From the NCBI GenBank assembly GCA_003452185.1, contig DMJJ01000042.1:1-10008 (forward strand): 10,008 nucleotides of DNA, written 5' to 3'. The notes under the pieces were generated by a model that worked only from the letters and a program-made list of their open reading frames with translations, ran no database searches and was not told where the DNA came from. This document shows, piece after piece, positions 9,384-10,008 of the stretch. Source of the stretch: Verrucomicrobiales bacterium. GTDB taxonomy: Bacteria; Verrucomicrobiota; Verrucomicrobiia; Limisphaerales; UBA11320. A program made the position numbers and the translations under genes. Position 1 is the first letter of the stretch. Every line of letters starts with the position of its first letter.

Positions 9384-9390
9384 GGATGGG

Positions 9391-9828
9391 TCAGGAGACC
9401 CCAAGGACCTCGGTCTTGAAACTCGGGTCGGTCAGCCTGCGGCAGCGGTCGCGGGGAGGTTGATCGATGAGGCGTTTGATGGCGCCGAGCAGGAGCTCCA
9501 TGTCGAGCGGCTTCTCCATGAGGGCATCCACGCCGCGGCCCGAGGCGACCCCTCGCTGATTGGGCCGTGCCGTGATCACGATGATCGGCACCAGGGGGTT
9601 GATCTGCGAGATCCCATCGAGGGCCTGCCATCCGTTGCGGCCGGGCATGTTCAAATCGAGCAGGCAAAGGTCGGGTCGGTAGCCCGCAAATTGCTGGACG
9701 GCCTCCCCTCCCTCACGCGCGGCGACCGTCTCGTAGCCCGCGTCCTGCAGCACCTCCATGAGGGCCAGCAGCACGGCTTCGTCATCATCCACGACTAGGA
9801 TCCGCTTCGGGTTTGAGCTGGTTGGCAT
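9391..9828 (-). CDS. Stand-alone CheY-like response regulator receiver
   Basis: This 145-residue protein is a single receiver domain with no output domain. It would accept phosphate from a histidine kinase and signal by protein contact. The active site is complete: acidic pocket D14-D15 (ILVVDDDEAV), phospho-acceptor D58 (CLLDLNMPGRNGW), switch Thr86 (VITARPNQ) and K106 of the EKPLD motif. A short polar, arginine-rich tail follows the domain (about 122-145). The ATG at 9828 is the only reasonable start, but no clear Shine-Dalgarno precedes it. It converges on xseA with 7 bp between stops, leaving no room for a dedicated terminator. No histidine kinase is in the window, so the partner is unknown. 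The ITARPNQ plus EKPLD combination resembles receivers I recall from Verrucomicrobiota. Confidence 0.9.
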   Translation of the reverse strand: MPTSSNPKRILVVDDDEAVLLALMEVLQDAGYETVAAREGGEAVQQFAGYRPDLCLLDLNMPGRNGWQALDGISQINPLVPIIVITARPNQRGVASGRGVDALMEKPLDMELLLGAIKRLIDQPPRDRCRRLTDPSFKTEVLGVS

Positions 9829-9874
9829 AATTGAGATCGGTACGGTTTTGTGTCCGCGGTAGCCAATCCTCTTC

Positions 9875-9940
9875 CTAGCGATCCCCGTGCCACGGGCACC
9901 TCATTCCTTGGGGATGTGCAAGTGCCTGGAAATCAATCAT
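9875..9940 (-). CDS. Possible 21-codon small ORF upstream of the receiver gene
   Basis: A minus-strand ATG at 9940-9938 is preceded at 9 bases by a strong GGAGG (9954-9950) and opens a 21-codon frame ending in TAG at 9877-9875, 46 bp before the receiver ATG. It could be a leader peptide or a chance frame. The stop (TAG) differs from the TGA used by every other gene here, and the frame overlaps the sigma54-like motif, so both readings cannot easily be active together. No homologue is recognised. Confidence 0.25.
   Translation of the reverse strand: MIDFQALAHPQGMRCPWHGDR
9877..9892 (-). promoter_or_regulatory. Possible sigma54-type promoter of the receiver gene
   Basis: The minus strand reads TGGCACG, four bases, then TCGCT. 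The sigma54 (RpoN) consensus is TGGCACG, four bases, TTGC followed by A or T, so there is one mismatch and both invariant dinucleotides (GG and GC) are correctly spaced. Transcription would begin near 9866, giving a leader of about 38 nt before the ATG at 9828. It overlaps two inverted repeats. GC-rich DNA gives such matches by chance, and no enhancer-binding protein gene is visible. Confidence 0.35.
9884..9899. repeat. Overlapping inverted repeats upstream of the receiver gene
   Basis: Two perfect inverted repeats share bases here: CCCGTG-C-CACGGG (9884-9896) and GTGCC-ACG-GGCAC (9887-9899). Only one hairpin could form at a time in RNA. As DNA, the first is an odd-centred 13-bp palindrome of a size suited to a dimeric regulator. 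They lie about 60 bp upstream of the receiver ATG and overlap the sigma54-like motif. Function is unproven. Confidence 0.4.
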
Positions 9941-10008
9941 CCGAGGTTTCCTCCATTCTTCTGCAGGGTGATAACGGGTTTCTCCCACGGGTAACCGGCT
10001 GACCACCG

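Noticed and set aside
9875..9940. CPWHG string in the small ORF suggesting a Rieske iron-sulfur motif
   Set aside because: A Rieske cluster needs a second Cys-x-His pair upstream and a domain of about 100 residues; neither fits in 21 codons.
9914..9994. Plus-strand 26-codon frame in the receiver upstream region
   Set aside because: It has only a weak TTGGGG before the ATG, no recognisable motif, and runs opposite to the receiver gene.

Overview
The window is GC-rich bacterial chromosome, densely packed with housekeeping genes. I see no tRNA, rRNA, insertion sequence, phage gene or CRISPR array. The host is a Gram-negative-type bacterium. Its phylum cannot be settled from the sequence alone. 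The lone receiver-domain protein and some gene neighbourhoods recall Verrucomicrobiota (PVC group), but that is a weak, memory-based impression. The sigma32-like promoter in front of clpB is the type best known from Proteobacteria. Codon usage looks uniform, with G/C-ending codons and TGA at all eight visible stops, and nothing stands out as recently acquired.

Layout. Positions 1-2129 hold the minus-strand clpB disaggregase gene, cut off at the window's left edge, so about the first 709 residues are present. A divergent gap of about 100 bp (2130-2232) carries a good heat-shock-type promoter facing clpB. From 2233 to 9383 seven genes run on the plus strand: birA (biotin ligase/repressor), coaX (type III pantothenate kinase, sharing an ATGA overlap with birA), trpA (tryptophan synthase alpha), a solitary beta-class DNA methyltransferase, a mannose-1-phosphate guanylyltransferase (after a 170-bp gap), a YmdB/TIGR00282-type metallophosphoesterase, and xseA (exonuclease VII large subunit). 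A stand-alone CheY-like receiver gene (9391-9828) runs on the minus strand and converges on xseA with only 7 bp between the stops. The last 180 bp hold its upstream region, with inverted repeats, a sigma54-like motif and a possible 21-codon ORF.

How they work together. birA and coaX both serve cofactor-dependent central metabolism (biotin attachment to carboxylases; the first step of CoA synthesis) and are probably co-translated. trpA follows closely and its start-site spacing suggests the same transcript, although no other trp gene is present. The methyltransferase starts 8 bp after trpA and may be read with it. The manC, ymdB and xseA genes form a second, loosely spaced co-directional group with unrelated roles: activated sugar supply, cyclic-nucleotide or RNA signalling, and DNA repair.

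No wholly novel multi-gene system was found. The points most worth following are the sigma32-like and possibly leaderless clpB promoter, the methyltransferase without a restriction partner, an Asn-to-Asp change at a predicted metal ligand of the YmdB-like enzyme, and the structured DNA upstream of the receiver gene.
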